This document shows positions 63,381 through 64,000 of a stretch of 64,000 nucleotides of DNA, one piece after another (the first letter of the stretch is position 1; every line of letters begins with the position of its first letter). Location: assembly GCA_934047225.1 (NCBI GenBank), contig OW203992.1, positions 11,583,501 to 11,647,500 of the forward strand, given 5' to 3'. Both the position numbers and the translations under genes were made by a program. This DNA is from Ypsolopha sequella. Taxonomy: Eukaryota > Arthropoda > Insecta > Lepidoptera > Ypsolophidae. The notes below the pieces were generated by a model that ran no database searches, was not told the origin of the DNA, and saw only the letters and a list, made by a program, of their open reading frames with translations.

Positions 63381-63648
63381 ATACTGGGTGTTAAGAAGAA
63401 GTTGCGGGAGCCGGAAACTGGTGATAGTACTCGTCCATACGAACAACTTTTACTATAAAACAAACCTTTGAATCGCGAAATAAAAATCAGCTGTTCCATA
63501 GAAAGGTTACATAGCTACCGACCAAAATGTATGAGACAACTGATTTTTTCTCGATTTTTCGTTTTTCTTTTTTCACAAAAAGTAGTTCGTATGGACGGGT
63601 ACTATCGTCAATTTCCGGCTTCCGCAATTTCATCTAAACAACCAGTAT
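63381..63648 (+). mobile_element. MITE family A, copy adjacent to family B
   Basis: Left end 'actgggtgttaagaagaagt' with 'tgcgggagccggaaactg'; the right end mirrors it, ending 'aaacaaccagtat'. The core contains 'gctaccgaccaaaatgtatg'. Eight bases separate it from the family B copy. Confidence 0.9.
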
Positions 63649-63827
63649 AATAGTTATTATCTTTTGAGGATAATATACTTTGTACATTTTTTATTATAGG
63701 ACGAAGTAACTTAAACTTGCGATTAAGTATGCTTTAATTTAAAAAATAATTATTTTTTACCAGTAAACGTCAGTTCACATTTTGTTTTTGCATTCCTAGT
63801 GAAACGTGATGACTGCAAATAGTTATT
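63649..63827. other. Nothing recognised
   Basis: Short AT-rich spacer. Confidence 0.5.
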
Positions 63828-64000
63828 TTTCAATGCAAGTGCTCGTAAAGGCCCACTTTTTATGCATCAAAACCGAACAGAAAGTCGATTATTTTGCCCT
63901 AGGGCTTTTATTATTATTTTTTATTTTATTTGTTTGCAATGGTTGGCTAACCTGCAGCCTTTCCTGTCTACCATAGATGTTATACTTTTTTTCCACTGTT
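63828..64000 (+). repeat. Dispersed repeat, copy 2 (partner at 1433), cut by window end
   Basis: 'tttcaatgcaagtgctcgta' through 'cgattattttgccctagggc' to 'ggctaacctgcagcctttcc' matches 1433-1610 at about 95%. Confidence 0.75.

Overview
This is animal nuclear DNA, most likely from a moth or butterfly (Lepidoptera). It is AT-rich, has no operons or long bacterial reading frames, and carries short exons with consensus splice sites separated by kilobases of transposon debris. The repeats point to Lepidoptera from general knowledge: retroelement 3' ends of the 'gtccagcagtggatgagctaggctgatgg' type, short elements running from 'ccggccaagtgcgagt' to 'ggaaccctaaaaa', RTE-type 3' ends with 'aagccgtgggcaaaagctagt', and a mariner copy.

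The only host gene I can support lies on the minus strand and is read from right to left. Six exon pieces join in one open frame: 58454-58771, 56897-57037, 45182-45395, 30977-31063, 30822-30862 and 28134-28186. The first carries the end of a Dbl-homology (DH, RhoGEF) domain. The next two carry a pleckstrin-homology (PH) domain with the [10 protein letters not shown] end seen in the MCF2/kalirin/puratrophin-like group. The last three carry a basic, Ser/Arg-rich tail. The 5' exons lie beyond 64000, and the 3' end is either below 28134 or not recognised. Most of the window is therefore intron of this gene or sequence downstream of it.

Layout: 1-8.5 kb holds fold-back elements, a 150-bp-arm palindrome, hammerhead-like repeats, a 541-bp tandem duplication and several MITEs. 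9.16-10.33 kb is a deleted mariner with both terminal repeats. 10.3-18 kb is mostly unannotatable, with retroelement tails. 18.7-19.9 kb holds two decayed tandem arrays. 20-26.7 kb is AT-rich with inverted repeats. 26.7-31 kb holds nested MITEs, a TTA-flanked element with a tRNA-like insert, and the last three recognised exons. 31-45 kb is an intron full of fold-back elements, RTE tails and a 1.3-kb inverted-repeat element. 45-57 kb is the PH-domain intron, with a four-unit 120-bp array, a fold-back at 47.3 kb and a hAT-like element at 51.65-53.47 kb. 57-64 kb holds the DH/PH exons and more MITEs.

I found no evidence of a new multi-gene system. The most interesting signals are structural: MITE families with different ends but a shared core, a repeat interrupted by a different MITE at the same point in its two copies, a duplicated exon-like segment, structured RNA-like repeats, and an acidic insertion in the DH domain.
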